From Sindora glabra (lineage: Eukaryota; Streptophyta; Magnoliopsida; Fabales; Fabaceae), in NCBI GenBank assembly GCA_020226215.1, contig CM035231.1:53720876-53784875 (forward strand): a stretch of 64,000 nt of DNA, in the 5' to 3' direction. The translations under genes were made by a program, and so were the position numbers. Of the stretch, positions 1-13,797 are shown piece after piece. The first letter of the stretch is position 1. Every line of letters begins with the position of its first letter. The notes under the pieces were generated by a model that saw only the letters and a list, made by a program, of their open reading frames with translations, made no database searches and was not told the DNA's origin.

Positions 1-3000
1 TTAATCGCCGTTCCTTAAAATCCAAATATGAATTTCATCTCTTTAATTGGCATGTTAATTAAAAGGTTAGCAAGAAAAAGCAAGGATAAGTTTTATAAAA
101 CCTTTATTGGTAGCCTTTTCTTTGGAGAAAGGTTCTTAAATTGGATTAAAAAGGATATACTTCCCATGTTACACTCAATAGACTTAAAAATCTTTCTACA
201 CCATTACAAAATAGTTAGTTAATGTTGGTAGATAGATGTCAATTACCATTAACATCAATGTTTATTTCAATGATGTGGCATTTTTAAAATTATATGAAAA
301 CTTAAAATGTTATATAACAATTATAACTGATGTCTATATTGACGACATGGTATTTTTGAAATGAGTGGGGAACTTACTACATTATTTTTAAAAATAATTG
401 ACATTAAGCAACAATCGTTTACTTTGAAAAGGGTGATATATAGGACTTCAATCTTAATTGAAGTATTTAGTCTTAACCAAAGTCTATTGTTTTCATACTT
501 ACTATAATTTTTGCTTTCATTTATTGTGTTTGTGCTTGGGTTAATTCTTAGAAATGCTTCAAATCTTATGGAAGCACCCTATTTAGGACTTTAATGTCTC
601 TTGCTCTTAAATATTTAAGATTGAGTGGGGGACATATTTGGCTTTAAGATGGAATGCTTTTATAGAGATAATATCTACAAAAATCTATCTTGGAGCACTT
701 CAATATAAAGAAAACAAGTCATTTTTTTCAACTTAGAACAATTTGTAATAAGGATTTTGCTTTTTTACATGTGGATTATTTTATAGAATACAATTAGATG
801 TAATGATTTGGAAAAAAATAAAATGTTAGAACAAATTTACAAAATTATTTATCTCTTTTCTCATTTGATTGTACTTTCATAATAAATTATTTAATGATAA
901 TTAAATTTGCATAATTGTTTGTTCTTTTCTCATCTAATTGTACTTTGATAATAAAATATTCAATGATAATTAAATTTTACCATATGTTTTTTTCAAAGTG
1001 TAATAAATAGAAGATATTGAAACATAAATAAATTTTTGCATAAACTTACAATTTAATTATAGATTGCAAAAATAATATAAAAAACTCCAAATTTATATGA
1101 TATCATTTGTTAACAATATCGACATTTAAAGATAGTCTAAATATCTTTGGTAAGAAGATGCAAATGTAAATACATTAGTTTGGAAATTAACTGTTAACTA
1201 GCTTTATGGCATTTATGATGTTTTAAGAAAAAAATGAAAATTTTAAAATGCCAGTTATTTATATTATCATTGTCCTTTTGAAAGTCTTTTTGGGAAATGT
1301 AAAATATTTGCACATCAGTTTTAAATTTAACTAACATCTAAAAATTTATATTAAATGTTGGTTGTGGTTTTATAATTGATACCTAATATTCTGCATATTG
1401 TCTATAAATTTTGTTCGCACTCTTTATTTTAAACATTTTGATAATGCTTTTGTCTTCATCATTTAATTCCAGAATTTAGATTAAATTTAGAAATACCTTT
1501 CCTTCCATCTTAAGTGGCACATTTAGAAGTGTTACAAACATTCTTGCCTCTTGCCACTATGAGACAGGATCCTCCTTATATGAGTAGAACTTTCCTTTAT
1601 AGTAATTAAATACAAGAAAGCCTAATTTTTTAATTTCTCTTGCTATATATATGGTTATAATTTTAAACTATACATTGTATATATAGCAAGTAAAATTGAA
1701 TTTGGGCACCAAATTTGAATTTTTATGTATTGATATAAACATGTAGCATTGTTTATTGATAATATTGTGTAGTTTTTATGTAGCTTGTTTTATGGGATAT
1801 ATGTAATGCAAATTTGTAGAATTATTTTTCTTTATTCATCTATTTGTATTTTGATATGACAAATTGTTAAATGATAATTAAATTTTACACTAAAATTGTA
1901 TAATCAGTATTTGGATTACAAAGATTACAAAATATTATGCATCGAAATAAATTTAACTTTCTATTTAAATTAGTTCAAAAATAATGTTCCTATCATATTC
2001 ATAATTTCAATGTAGATCTATAGCAAAAAAGATATGAAAACTCTTTGTAATGATAAGATGCTAGTTGTAAACTCTTATAGCATTAATTCTTTAAAGGACA
2101 AAAGTCTACAGATATCTTAAAAGTCTTTAATTGAAGAAATGGCAAACTTGAAAAATGTTAATTTTAAGCTTGATTGACATCTAGAATTATGGTAAGTTAT
2201 GAATTTATAAAGAAAGCACGAAAACCTAAAGACATGCAATGAATGGTATTTATAAGATTATTAGAAATTGTGAAAACGTAACATATTGATTTTTTTAAAA
2301 TGACTATCATCTAAGGCCATTTCATTCATTGTGACAATTCATGCCAAACATTCGCACATCAATAAACTACTTGATTAACATCATAAAGTATGACAATCGC
2401 CACATTATTAAGAAATGATCAAATTTAAGACATCAATTATCAATTAATGACCGATGTTTAAGGTTTTGCATATGGCTTATAAATATTGCTTTCCTTATTA
2501 ATTTGAAACAAATCTTCAATACATTAAGAAAGCTCGACTTCTATAAAAAAGAAGGCTTATGAGTTAGAGGAGGTAGATCGTCATATTTTGAATTACTGGG
2601 CTATTGAGAGGGTTTTGGAATTAATTAAACTTCTTGGAATTTATACTCACACTTTGACCATGAATACAAGCATTCTACAACTTTGTATAATAATCCTTTC
2701 AAATGCTTTGCAAAATCCTTATGCTCATTGCTAAACTGTAAGTACAAGTCCTTGAAAGATATTTTAAGAGATTTCAAGATTTCTTTAATAGCCCTGGTAA
2801 TATTGAATATGATGATTTATACCCTCAATCTCCAAAGTCATCAATCTATACCTTTTAGCAAAAAGAATGCTTTTAATTTGGAAAGTGTAAATCATCATAT
2901 TTGACACCAAATTGACTATTGAAAAGGTTTTGGAATCCATCAAAATTCCTTTTTTTGATGGATTTTAAAATCTTTTTGATAGTATTGATGAATGCTAAGT

Positions 3001-3116
3001 ATAATGATATGCACCTTTTATCTCAAAATCCATCTCTATTGATAGATTCTAGAAGCTATCGATCTACATTTTCTACTCAAGACACATATTTAAAGATATC
3101 AAGAAAATGAAAAGAT
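1..3116. other. Noncoding AT-rich repeat DNA
   Basis: No gene is supported. Scattered short motifs of the type ACATCAATGTT, GATGTCTATATTG, ACATCAGTTT and ACCGATGTTTAA occur in both orientations (about 225-360, 1310-1380, 2430-2465), resembling subterminal repeats of CACTA elements. A roughly 70-bp sequence around TAATGATAATTAAATTT occurs at about 852-910, 923-980 and 1829-1890. Confidence 0.6.
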
Positions 3117-3243
3117 GATTTACAAACTAATGATAAATTATAATGAGAAAAAATAATATCAAGATTCATGCATTTATAAACCTATTGATACATAAATGAA
3201 TATAATGTTTTTTCTTACTATAATTTATCATTAGTTTACAATC
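3117..3243. repeat. Short inverted-repeat (MITE/hairpin) sequence, 127 bp
   Basis: GATTTACAAACTAATGATAA at the left and the near-exact reverse complement ending TTATCATTAGTTTACAATC at the right; arms of about 43 bp, also covering ATTATAATGAGAAAAAA. No clear target duplication. A small MITE or foldback element. Confidence 0.75.
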
Positions 3244-6200
3244 TATTTATATCATTTAACTAAGAAGCCTTCAATCAATATAAAAGAATTACAAGTAGAG
3301 AATACCTACTTTTTCTTTTCTTTTGTGTAAGGATGTTATATAAAGAAATTATGAGCAAGGGATAATGAATATATAATTTCCTTTTTAAGTATATATTTAT
3401 TGTAAATGAAAAGTCAATTATTCATTGTAAATAATAGTTTTTTCATTGTATATATCAATATATTAGTTTGGAAATAAATAAAATGGTAGAATATATTTTT
3501 ATAATAGATTGTCTCTTTTATTATTTATTCAATTTACATTTAATCTATAGCTATTTATATCTATTTAATTGTATAAAAAAATTAATGTTATCAATATTCA
3601 TAAAATCATGTCACTATTCTTACAAGACTTATACTTAATTTATACAATTTTTGCTTGTATATATATGTTATATATGTAAATTATATCTATTTCAAGTCTA
3701 ATGCATATGCGTGTATAATTGCATCCATTTTATTCTCATATATATATATATATATATTTGTTATTCTTGGCCATTCTAGAATGATTATAAAAAGGTGTTG
3801 AGATTGTTCTAAAATAATTATAGAAAAAGTTGACCATGTAAAATAAATTTATTTTTTAATAAATGACATTCATTTGTTATGACATTGGTTCTTGTTTTGT
3901 AACCTACATTAAACATTATTTAATTGGATAATATCGTCTTATTACAAATAACTGCATTTTTGTACTTAACCGATGTTTAATATCTGATGTGGTTTATATG
4001 AGTAAACTTTAGATGTCAGTGTTTTGTTGTAATTGACATGAAAATTTTTATGCTTGAGTATGATTTGAAAATAAAAAGGATAAAGCATCGTGTAAGTTAA
4101 AAATAAAAAGAATAAAATATGATACTGTTTGCAAATTTTATCTTGAAACTCTTTCAATCCTAAACCGATTTTTTATCTAATGAGGTATGATCTCTTTCTA
4201 ATCTTATAATAATTCTCTTTAGTTTATGTTTTTACTTAATAATTATTTTGCAAGATTGAAGTTTTGTTAGCTTATGGTTAAATAGTTGGGGTTTATTACT
4301 CATTAGAAAAGCATAGAACATAAATGCAAGGATTTATTTTATTTTTTATGTTTGTTCTTGCAATTTAGTTTATAACTTTATAATCAATTATATTTTGTTA
4401 CCTATTATTTTGATGCAGCTCTTATAGCTTTGTATAGATAAGAAATTTAATTTTATTTATTTTTTAGCATTTGATACTATTTACTATTAATAAATATGAA
4501 ATGTGTAGTATTATATACCAATTTTTCATGAATACTTATTACATTTATAGGTATTGTATTCAAGAATACTTTTTTAGAGAGTGTAAACCTCATATATTGA
4601 GCAATAGGTATTAAGATAAATTTGGAAAAGCACTTACCTCTGATTGAGATTGTATATAATCTTCCATTATTTTTAATATTTAGTTATTTAATTTATTCTT
4701 TAAAATAGTTGAAATTAGAATTTATTAAAGTTATAAAGATATTGGGTTCTATTTTTAGTTAGGCTATTTTTGTAAAGAATACATAGCAAATAATAAGGAA
4801 TAAAAAGTAAGGAATAAAGAAATAGGATGAAGGTTTGGGATGAAAGAGTGAGAAATAGAGGGATAAGATTAGCATTTGGGATAAGAGAGCGAGAAACATA
4901 GGTATAAGGTGGGTAAGACATGCTATATTGGTCTATAAAATAAACTAATATGCTATTATAAAAATTAAATGTTAATTTTTTTAAAAATGATATTTAATGT
5001 TATTTTTCATGGCATTAGCAAAATAAATCATGTTAATTGTTTTCAATATAAAAACTAAGCATTATTATTGTTTACAACAATTGTACAATTGACATTAAAA
5101 ACAAATATATAATGACCTTCGAGCAGAGATCAATTGAATACCAATGTGTAATCTTCTAAATACTTAATGTTAATTAACTATTCTATAGTAGTGCTAACTC
5201 TAAAGGAATAATAGACTTCATATAACTTTCTTGGATAAACAAATGATGAGCCAAATTATTTTAAAACCATAAGATAGTGAAAAAGTTCCCACAACCATAA
5301 TTTTTTTTCAATTGTAAGTCATTTGGTAAGAAATATACTTCTTTACTAACTACATGAACTTCATCACTTGTACCTATATGAACATGTAATCAAATTTATT
5401 TTAATTGTTTTTTTATAGTGGGGTTCCAATTTTGTATAATATAACCTTAAAAAAATAACAATTAGTAGTGATTATTCAATTGTTGTTTCTTAAACATAAG
5501 AATTCCAAAGTTACCAATAATTGTTGAATGAAGGAAATTCCAAACGAATTGCTATTTTTAATAAATTATTGGCACTTTGAAAATATAACACATAACTTGC
5601 TAAGGATGTACAATCTATTATTCTAGGGGGCATGTGTTAACACTTATACCATTTAAAATAAAAAAAATCAAATTAGAAACATAGAATCAAAACAAATTTA
5701 CATAATACATAATAGCTTGATGTTTTTCATTAAGTTTAAAGGAAAAACGGGATGTTCAAACACACATCAATGTTGAGAAGAAGATGTCAGTAAGATAGGG
5801 TGAACTATTTGTTAAACTTCAGTTATGGTGATCTTTTATGTGAATTTCTCTATATAACATTGTAAATTCCATAAAGATGCTCCTGCTCTGCAATTTGTAC
5901 TTTAACATGAAAATAGGCTTACCTTTTATTTTAACTTTCATATTTGTTTTCATAAGTTTTAAGGAAAGAAAAATGTATCATTTAACTATGTCACATAAAT
6001 TATATACTAAAACTAATGTATAATATTATTTTATAGTGTTTAACACTTGAATGTAACACACCGATTTACTAAAAATTAATGTCTTACCATATTGACCTTG
6101 ATTTTAATAAATGGCTAAATGTTGTTTATTATTTTTTTTAAATTATTGCTTTTACTACCTAAAGGCTGGAAACCATCAACTAAACATGTTACATGAATAG

Positions 6201-6590
6201 CAAGACATACATACTTATTGATATAAAAAAACATTACCTTTTAAATAATATTAATTCATATAGCAACATTAATAAATAATATTAACAATGTATAAAAAAT
6301 ATATATGCATTTGAAAGTAATTCCACAAATTCTTACAAAGACAATATATATATATTTTCATTTACAACTAAACTCACTAATTATATGTTTAGTAGTCCAC
6401 TCAAGCTAAAGCTAGTTTTTCTTTCAATACATACGTAAACTATTCTTGCTGTAAAGGCCTCTACTCCTTCTTTACTATTAGGTTATCTCTATTTCAAAAA
6501 ATTACATGTTTACATACAAAATTCAATAAGAAGATAGTATTATATTTTTTCCATAAGTGTTTACTTAACTAAAATTCAAACAAATTATTG
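3244..6590. other. Noncoding AT-rich DNA
   Basis: No gene recognised. It contains a short TA run near 3740-3760 and further motifs of the ACCGATGTTTAATATC type (about 3970, 4150, 5040-5170), like those at 1-3 kb. Confidence 0.5.
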
Positions 6591-6965
6591 TATTGGCCAT
6601 TTCATCCATCTTCATGTGCTTGATCATGTCTACCATGTATTTCATCATAAAGTAGCCATATTGATGTTGCCTTCCTATTTGCGGTATTGCAATAAACAAA
6701 CTTAGAAAAAGTATCAATTTCATGTAATGATGATCGATTACTATGTTAGATATCTAAACATGCATAAAAATGTTACCAGTAATTTAACCTATTCAAGAAT
6801 ATCTTTCTTCTTAGCATTTTCTAACATGTAATGTACCTTCATTAATTCATTGAGTATTGTCTTCCAATTTGAGCATTAGTCCTAGCTCAACAAGTTAAGC
6901 CAGTACATCATTTTATCCTTGGGGTAGATTACCATAAATATCTAGTGTCACCTACACCATTATTA
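6590..6965 (-). pseudogene. Ulp1-like (C48 protease) fragment of a CACTA element
   Basis: Minus-strand translation gives VIYPKDKMMYWLNLLS (about 6890-6940) and, after a gap that looks like a decayed intron, PQIGRQHQYGYFMMKYMVDM (about 6625-6690). This resembles the C-terminal Ulp1/SENP protease domain found in the second ORF of plant CACTA elements, where the motif is usually PxQxxxxECGYYVMRYM. The catalytic Cys position reads Tyr here, and stops interrupt the frame, so it is inactive. The family call rests on motif resemblance only. Confidence 0.55.
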
Positions 6966-8480
6966 ATATCAAAGTAAAATAAATAAAGAAAATATTACTA
7001 AAGATAAAGTAATTATTTTTGCATCCACATACCCTTTGTGATATGGTGTAGCAGTTTTACTTTTTGTCCACTAACATGGCCTTGTCTATGTACTTGTATG
7101 TTACACCCCTAAAAAAATAGAATTTATTTCATTTATTTTAACAGGTAATTTTATATATTTACTAATAATTAGAAAAAATTATGAAAAAGGTTAGGATAAA
7201 CATTTAATTATAGAAAATAGAGTTTTAACATAAAAATAGGCATAACTAAATAAAATATAATATTGTATAAAATTAGGATTGAAAAAGATGCTTGTAAAAG
7301 ATTTAGGGTTGCCATTTCTCAAATTACCCTTGTACACTTTAGAGATACCCAAACTACCTTTGCTAGTAATAAAAACATCCACAACTTCTTTCTTTTTCTC
7401 TACTGACTTTAATACCCACTTCCCCTTTCAAGTTATTAATATGCATTTCATCAATTCCTTATTTCAACCCTTTCTAGAATGAGTTTTTGAGTCAATTTTT
7501 TTGGTGGAATTAGATGATAAGAATATAAATTAGGAATTTTAAGTTAATTTTGGGTATTGGTGTGTTTAGGATCAATCCTTATTAAACTAAATTTCATATT
7601 GCCTCTAATTCTTCCAATTTGAGGATAAATAGATACTCTATTTACTTGATGAAATATATATATTATGGTTTATATGATTTTGCTTAACTTGTGCCTCATT
7701 TGATATTGTGAGAGTAATAGGTAATGAAAAAAAGGGTGATATAAGATGTTAAATAGGTATATTAATGATTGTATTTTGGTGTGTAATAAGTATGTTTGGA
7801 GGACATTTAAGATAAGGTAAATAATGAAATTTTCACAGAAAACTAAACTATTCATTTGTAAATTGATTGTACAATCAAGTCTCCTAGTCCAAAAGCAAAT
7901 TTAGGCACAAGAGTTGAGTATACAATTAATTCTCCTTGTACAAATGTAAATTCAAGGCTAGTGAATCAATTGTACAATTGATTCGCTGTACTTAAAATTT
8001 TATGTTAATTTTGAAAGAGCATAACTCTTTTATCTTATGTTTGGTTTTAACAAACCATATATCATTGAAAAAATAATTAACTTGAATTATTTTCACATTA
8101 AAATATTATATATATTTGGAGATATTGCTAAACTAGTGAGCAAAAGTCAAGAATGTTAATTAGTGAAAAACTAAAATTTTAAGTTCTACTTGTATAAATT
8201 GTAAGTGCTTCATATCTTATTTATTTCTTAGTAAATAACCATATTTTAGAGAGTTATTCAACTCTAGTTTCATATAGGATAAATTGTATAACCAATATAT
8301 TCATAACCTTTTAATTAATAGTAAAAATACTATTCGAGGTTAGGATAAGTTAAAATGTAATAAATAGAAGTTGATGATATAGACCCTTGTAATAAAATGA
8401 GGTATCATAGTGTTTTGATGATATAAAATTGCAACTATATGTGCATTTACTAGACTACATTAAAAATATGATAGTCTATA
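6966..8480. other. Noncoding repeat DNA, possible retroelement remnant
   Basis: No gene. TGTTACACCCCTAAA at 7101 resembles the start of many plant LTRs. A perfect 22-bp palindrome around CAATTGTACAATTG (7963-7984) and a related GATTGTACAATC (7864-7875) occur, followed by GAGCATAACTCTTTTATC (about 8011), a phrase common in plant LTR elements. No second LTR was found. Confidence 0.35.
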
Positions 8481-8978
8481 ATCTAATATGTATTAAGTTA
8501 TATTGATATATGATTCATTATGGTATTAGGTTATATCAGTTAATAGTATTGGATTATAATAGTTTACACTTTACTATAATATTGAGATTATAGTAGTTTA
8601 TATTTGATTATGGTTTTATATTATAATAGCATAGATTCCATTTTAATAGTGCTATATTATTTCTTTATATATTTGGTTACAGATAGAATTGAGTTGTATT
8701 ATCTTATATTTTATTTCAGTATAAAACTGTATTAATAATATTGAATGGTATTACATAATATTCTATTATGGTGTTAAATTATACTAATCCTATATTTTAC
8801 TATAGTGTGAGATTATATTATGTTATATTCTATTGAAGTATTGAATTGGATTATATTACAATCTACTATAGTGTTGAACTATATCACCTCGTATTTACGT
8901 ATAGTATTGAATTACATTATTATATACTCTTTTCTAGTACTGGACCTTATTAGGGAGGTACTCTATCAAAGCATTAGA
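8480..8978. repeat. Degenerate tandem array around the phrase TATAGTATTGAATTATATTA
   Basis: Short variants of TAGTGTTGAATTATATTA recur roughly every 40-60 bp with many substitutions. The CACTA element at 8982 is inserted at the right end of this array. No coding potential. Confidence 0.55.
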
Positions 8979-10494
8979 GTACACTACAAAAAGATGCCAA
9001 ATTGTAGTAGTTTTGGAGGCCATTTAACAGTAGTTCTACTAACTGGCAAAAAACAAATCGTCGAGTCCTAAATAATGGTGATTGTTAGTAAGCACTAGAA
9101 TCCTACATTTCATATATTATGATGGTTCTAAATTAATTTTACAACGGTTTATAATTGCTACTATTTTATTAAAAAAAATTTATACAAAATTTATGATAGT
9201 TATCAACTACTGCTATTTTATTTTTAAAATTATTAAATTACATTTACAATGGTCTTTTTAAAAATTTTTGAATTTATGATGGCTTCAACTATCGTCAAAG
9301 TAAAAAATTTAAATGTTTACACATTAAATTTTTAGTTTGTGGTAATTTGAAACTGCTATTATATTTTCCTTTTTTAAAAAAATGAAATTACAATTTTGAT
9401 TTAATTTGTAATGGTGATAGCCTTTAACTAATTTGCAATATATTTACCTTTATATTCATTCTTGTATTTGTACTTATAAAAAAAATAGCTAAATAAAATT
9501 GACAATGAATTAACAACAATAAAATAATATCATAAACATCATCTTATTGAAATGCAAATACATGTCTTGCAATAGGAAATGTTGTGTGGTAGTAATTAGA
9601 ATACATAAATTTGTCTTATATTTATCCGAATACAAAAAAAGTAATAAAGACAATCAAAACTACAATATTTTGCTATAATATTTTGCTATGATTATTGACA
9701 TTGCTCCTTTCTAAAGGTCTTCTTGCGTGCATTGGTGAATGCATATCCTCCAAAATCATCTCTTATAAATATTAAAAGTTTCTAGTCAACAACGTTTGCA
9801 CTAAAATCTATTCTTAAATTAAATTTGTATGATAAGAACATGAGTTATGTTATAACACTATGCTTTAATCATGTAGTCCAGGCTTAAGTGTTAGAATAAA
9901 ATTTTGATATTAGTTCCTACAAACTACTTATTCATTCCCTAGTTAACTTAAGTCATTCAATAATTCAATATATATATTTCATCTCTAATATTGATAAGCC
10001 TAATAGCCCTTGTCCATTCTCCTTCTCTCATAGTATTAATTATTAGAATATTAAAGCACATAAAAGGATAAACTTGCAAAAAAAAAATTATATATGCACT
10101 AGTTTCTTGTAATTGGATTGAACACTAATTAAAATTTTCTCAAGTTTAATAAACTTTGAATTTATGACACAATAATCAAATATCATTCTAAACTTAACTA
10201 TTAAATGATTAAATACAAAACATATTATTATTAATGTTTAGAATAAAATGGTAAGCCTTACTAGCATTTACAGTAACAAATAGAGCAGCTTTAATTTATA
10301 AGTTGGAGCATATATATTGACACCAAATTCACTTAATTCTGTAATAGTTTAACCAAAATGTTAAAAATGATTAACTAAGCTATATGTCTGAGACTACCTA
10401 CATTGAATTGTTAGATAATAACTCACTTGGAAATTCATTTGTTTCTGGATTTTTTTAGCCATTACATACTTATACAAGAGATACACTAGAACGA

Positions 10495-10670
10495 ATAGAA
10501 CAAACCTAGCAAATAAAACAAAACCAACCCCAAATCAACAAAAAAACACAATAAAACCAAAACAAACCCATAACCTATCATAAAATCCAAAAGCACTAGG
10601 CACATAACAAACTAAAGCCAAAACAACCTAACACAAGGACAACACTTAACATAAGAACTAATAGCAAATC
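10495..10670. other. A/C-rich, G-poor tract inside the CACTA element
   Basis: About 175 bp made almost entirely of A and C with few T and very few G, unlike the T-rich surroundings. No periodic unit or frame recognised. Confidence 0.6.
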
Positions 10671-11434
10671 CATTTATGGAATAAAAAGGCACTTTTATTT
10701 TTAGATGTTTAGTAAAACTATCTTAATGTAAATTTTAGACCACTTGACCTACTGAAAATAGTGATAGCATAATTAAAGTTCTCTTTTTGTTTAAAGGTGA
10801 TTTATATTTGTATATATCAAAAGTAGGATTCATATCTTCTTTTGATAATCATCATATTTGTTAATGTGTATAACCTATACAATAATTCATCGAATTAATG
10901 AGTCATTAACTATACTTGTATTTTCAATACTTCACATCTTATAGCCAATTAGATAGGATTTATTAGAACTTAAAATTTATTAATAGAAATTTACATTTGT
11001 TAGCTATATATGTTCTTTTGGTAAGACAATGAAATAAAGATAGGAAATGGATTTTCTACAAATGATAAAGTTAATATCATAAAACTAAATGCATTAGAAT
11101 TGCTAATGCTCATTGTTGAAGGATCTTTACATTCATTTGCAATTTTCGTTTGTCATTTAGGTTGAATTGGCAAATTTTAGTTCATGATTTAAAGTTGATA
11201 AGTTAGGATATATAGCAAAAAAAAAAAAAACACAGGCAAGAAAATTCTCAATTCCTAGAAAAAAAAGAGAGTAATGATTTGTATTTAAAAAATAAACATG
11301 TAAGAATTGATCATAAGTATCTAATAGAGCTAAAGATTACATAAGAAAAGACACATGATTAGAATATTAACAACTAAAAAAAATTAAGGATTAGTGTAAT
11401 TAAGGTGCAACTTGCATATATCCTAGGTTGGAGC

Positions 11435-12321
11435 TAATATTTTTAAACCCAAACTAGCCCAACTGGTTCAACCAGTTGGACTAGTAACAGGGTGAGAAAA
11501 CGATCCGAATGGACCCATAAACCTGAGCTAGGGAAAAACCTAGGTTAGTTTGGTTAAACCTAATAAAAAATTGATTGAACCACCAACCTAGTTGACTAAT
11601 AACCTGGTCCATTCATTTTTTTTTACTTTTGTCCAATTTAAAAGCTTAATGTAAAAAAGCCCCTACCTAAATTTAAAGATTTATTTTATGTTTAAAGAGT
11701 AAAATGAATGAAAAATTTTGAATTATATTGACTATTATATTATTTGAAGTACTTTATGGATATTAGTATTATTTAAAATAATCTTTTAGTAAGCAATTAT
11801 GAAATATTTCAAGACATAACTACCTCTTAAATTATCTTATTTAGTTTATATTTTTTACTTTTTGAAGTTTGTAACTTAATCATCTATTTATTATAATATA
11901 TATGAACTGCTATTATTTTTACTTTATATTAAAATATATATATAAAATAATATCCTGCTAGTATATTTCAACCTACTAAAATATAAATTTCTAGCAAATG
12001 ATATCCTTGTAATTTGAATACAAAATATTATGCTTCAAATGTCTTAAAGGTTTTTCATATCAATTTCCTTATTAATTATTCCTTCTACTTTTGCATTACT
12101 CATAGTTTCAATCAATAAGATCAATGTTTATTTGTATTTCAAAAATATAGTAATAAACTTATATTAGTTAAATAAATTTACTTTTATATATATATATATA
12201 TATATGGAATATATAAAAATACAATAACCAGTTTAACTACTGAGTTTGACCAATTGAGTCAGTTCGACTTTGACTTGCTCGCCATGCCAAGTCAACAATT
12301 GGTTCGGGTTTGAGAACATTG
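11435..12321. mobile_element. hAT-like MITE nested in the CACTA element (887 bp)
   Basis: Ends TAATATTTTTAAACCC and, reverse-complemented, CAATGTTCTCAAACCC form imperfect terminal inverted repeats, with pairing sequences rich in CAACTGGTTCAACCAGTT and GTTGACTTGGC further in. Flanks GTTGGAGC and GTTGTAGC match at 7 of 8 positions, an 8-bp target duplication typical of hAT elements. No coding region. Confidence 0.7.
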
Positions 12322-13797
12322 GTTGTAGCATATAAAAGACTGTGTTCCAAACAAACTTAGTCTTTGGTTCTATAGGAATGAGATTCAATTGCTCAAATTT
12401 TTATGTTAGAAACTAATCCACCAATTAGTTTCACTAGTCCTTAGTTTTATTGGAATGACGTTTACCTGCTTAATATTTCAAAAACACAAAAGACATTAAT
12501 AATTAATAGAAATAATGAAAAATAAATACAAAAAGTCATTCAGTCATAGTTGCGGTATAAAATTAACAAACACTTAAAAAAAAGCTAAAAATCTCCCAAC
12601 TATTTAATAGAACATTATACATATTTATTCACTCAAAAGTAATGGGATTACATAGTGACTTTATAAATCTACCACATGATTTAAGAGTTTCAAGATGGTT
12701 TAAAAAAATAAATTTTCATCTCTATTTCATCTTATTCTTTTGAAGGTTATTGAACCTTTTTTTTTATAATTTTCTTTCCTTTTTCTTTATTCAGCTATTG
12801 TTTATCTATAGAAATGATGATGAAAATGCCCTTCATTAGAAAAGGTAAAAAACTATTACTCCTTTGACATAAAAGTTAGCCTATCACAACAACCAATGGT
12901 TGTCCTCCTTCATGGACATGTAGAATTTCATAGATGTACTATAATTGAATAAAAATAAGCAGGTAAGAGACATTCACCTAGTAAAATGGAAATCACCTGT
13001 TTCAATAATATCAATAAATCTTGAGGTTTACTAGAATTTCATTATTAACAACTACAAAATCAATACTTCTGCATGTCAAAGCAAATCTACTCAAATAAAG
13101 CAGATTTATGAAATAGTAAGAAAATTCCATTTGTAATAAATTAAATCAAATTAAATTCCAATGGTACAAAACAGATGAAGAAGAGTTATGCTAATCATAT
13201 AACATTGTGAATTCAAAATATCATAGTACACTCATAATGAATCATTCAATATTGGAAATTCAAAATCCCTCAATTAATTAAAAAGCAAAGAACTAAAATA
13301 GAAAAGAAAGCTAAATCAAAGAAATAGAATTGACCATTGAGAAAATAATTAAACAAAAAGTGATTACACTACTTAATTGCTAGCTTCAAGCTATAATGAC
13401 TCTTGATAGGGAGTTTCAAATTAAAGATTAGAAGGTCCATTAAAAGAAAATTTGAAGCAAAAGACGAGCACTTATCAACCCTAACATACTCTGAGCGCAT
13501 AATGAAAAGAATTTTAGGTTTTATGATTTTAGCTTATCCTAAATGATGAAAAGGTAAAAGGCTAAAATTTCCCCCCTCATTTCTCCCTTTTCTTTGTTAG
13601 TATGCTATATTATGTGAAAGTAGCATTATTTTCTTTGCTAATTTTCCTAAATAATAATGATTAAAAGGACTTTCCATTAAGGGTAGCTTAAATTTGTAGT
13701 GTGCATAACAACCACCATAAAATAGAAGCAATGATAAAGGTTACATGAATTGCCATTAATAAAAGATAACTAAATAGTGAGTTTTTTTGTAGTGGTA

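Larger units (their letters stand above)
8982..13794. mobile_element. Complete non-autonomous CACTA element (4813 bp)
   Basis: Left terminus CACTACAAAAAG and right terminus TTTTTTTGTAGTG form inverted CACTA ends of at least 11 bp, flanked on both sides by GTA (8979-8981 and 13795-13797), the 3-bp target duplication expected for CACTA/En-Spm. Just inside the left end are subterminal repeats such as TTATGATGGTT, ATGATAGTTATCAACTACTGC and ACAATGGTC in several copies. I see no transposase; the inside is AT-rich noncoding DNA with a nested hAT-like MITE at 11435-12321. It would need transposase from another element. Confidence 0.85.
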
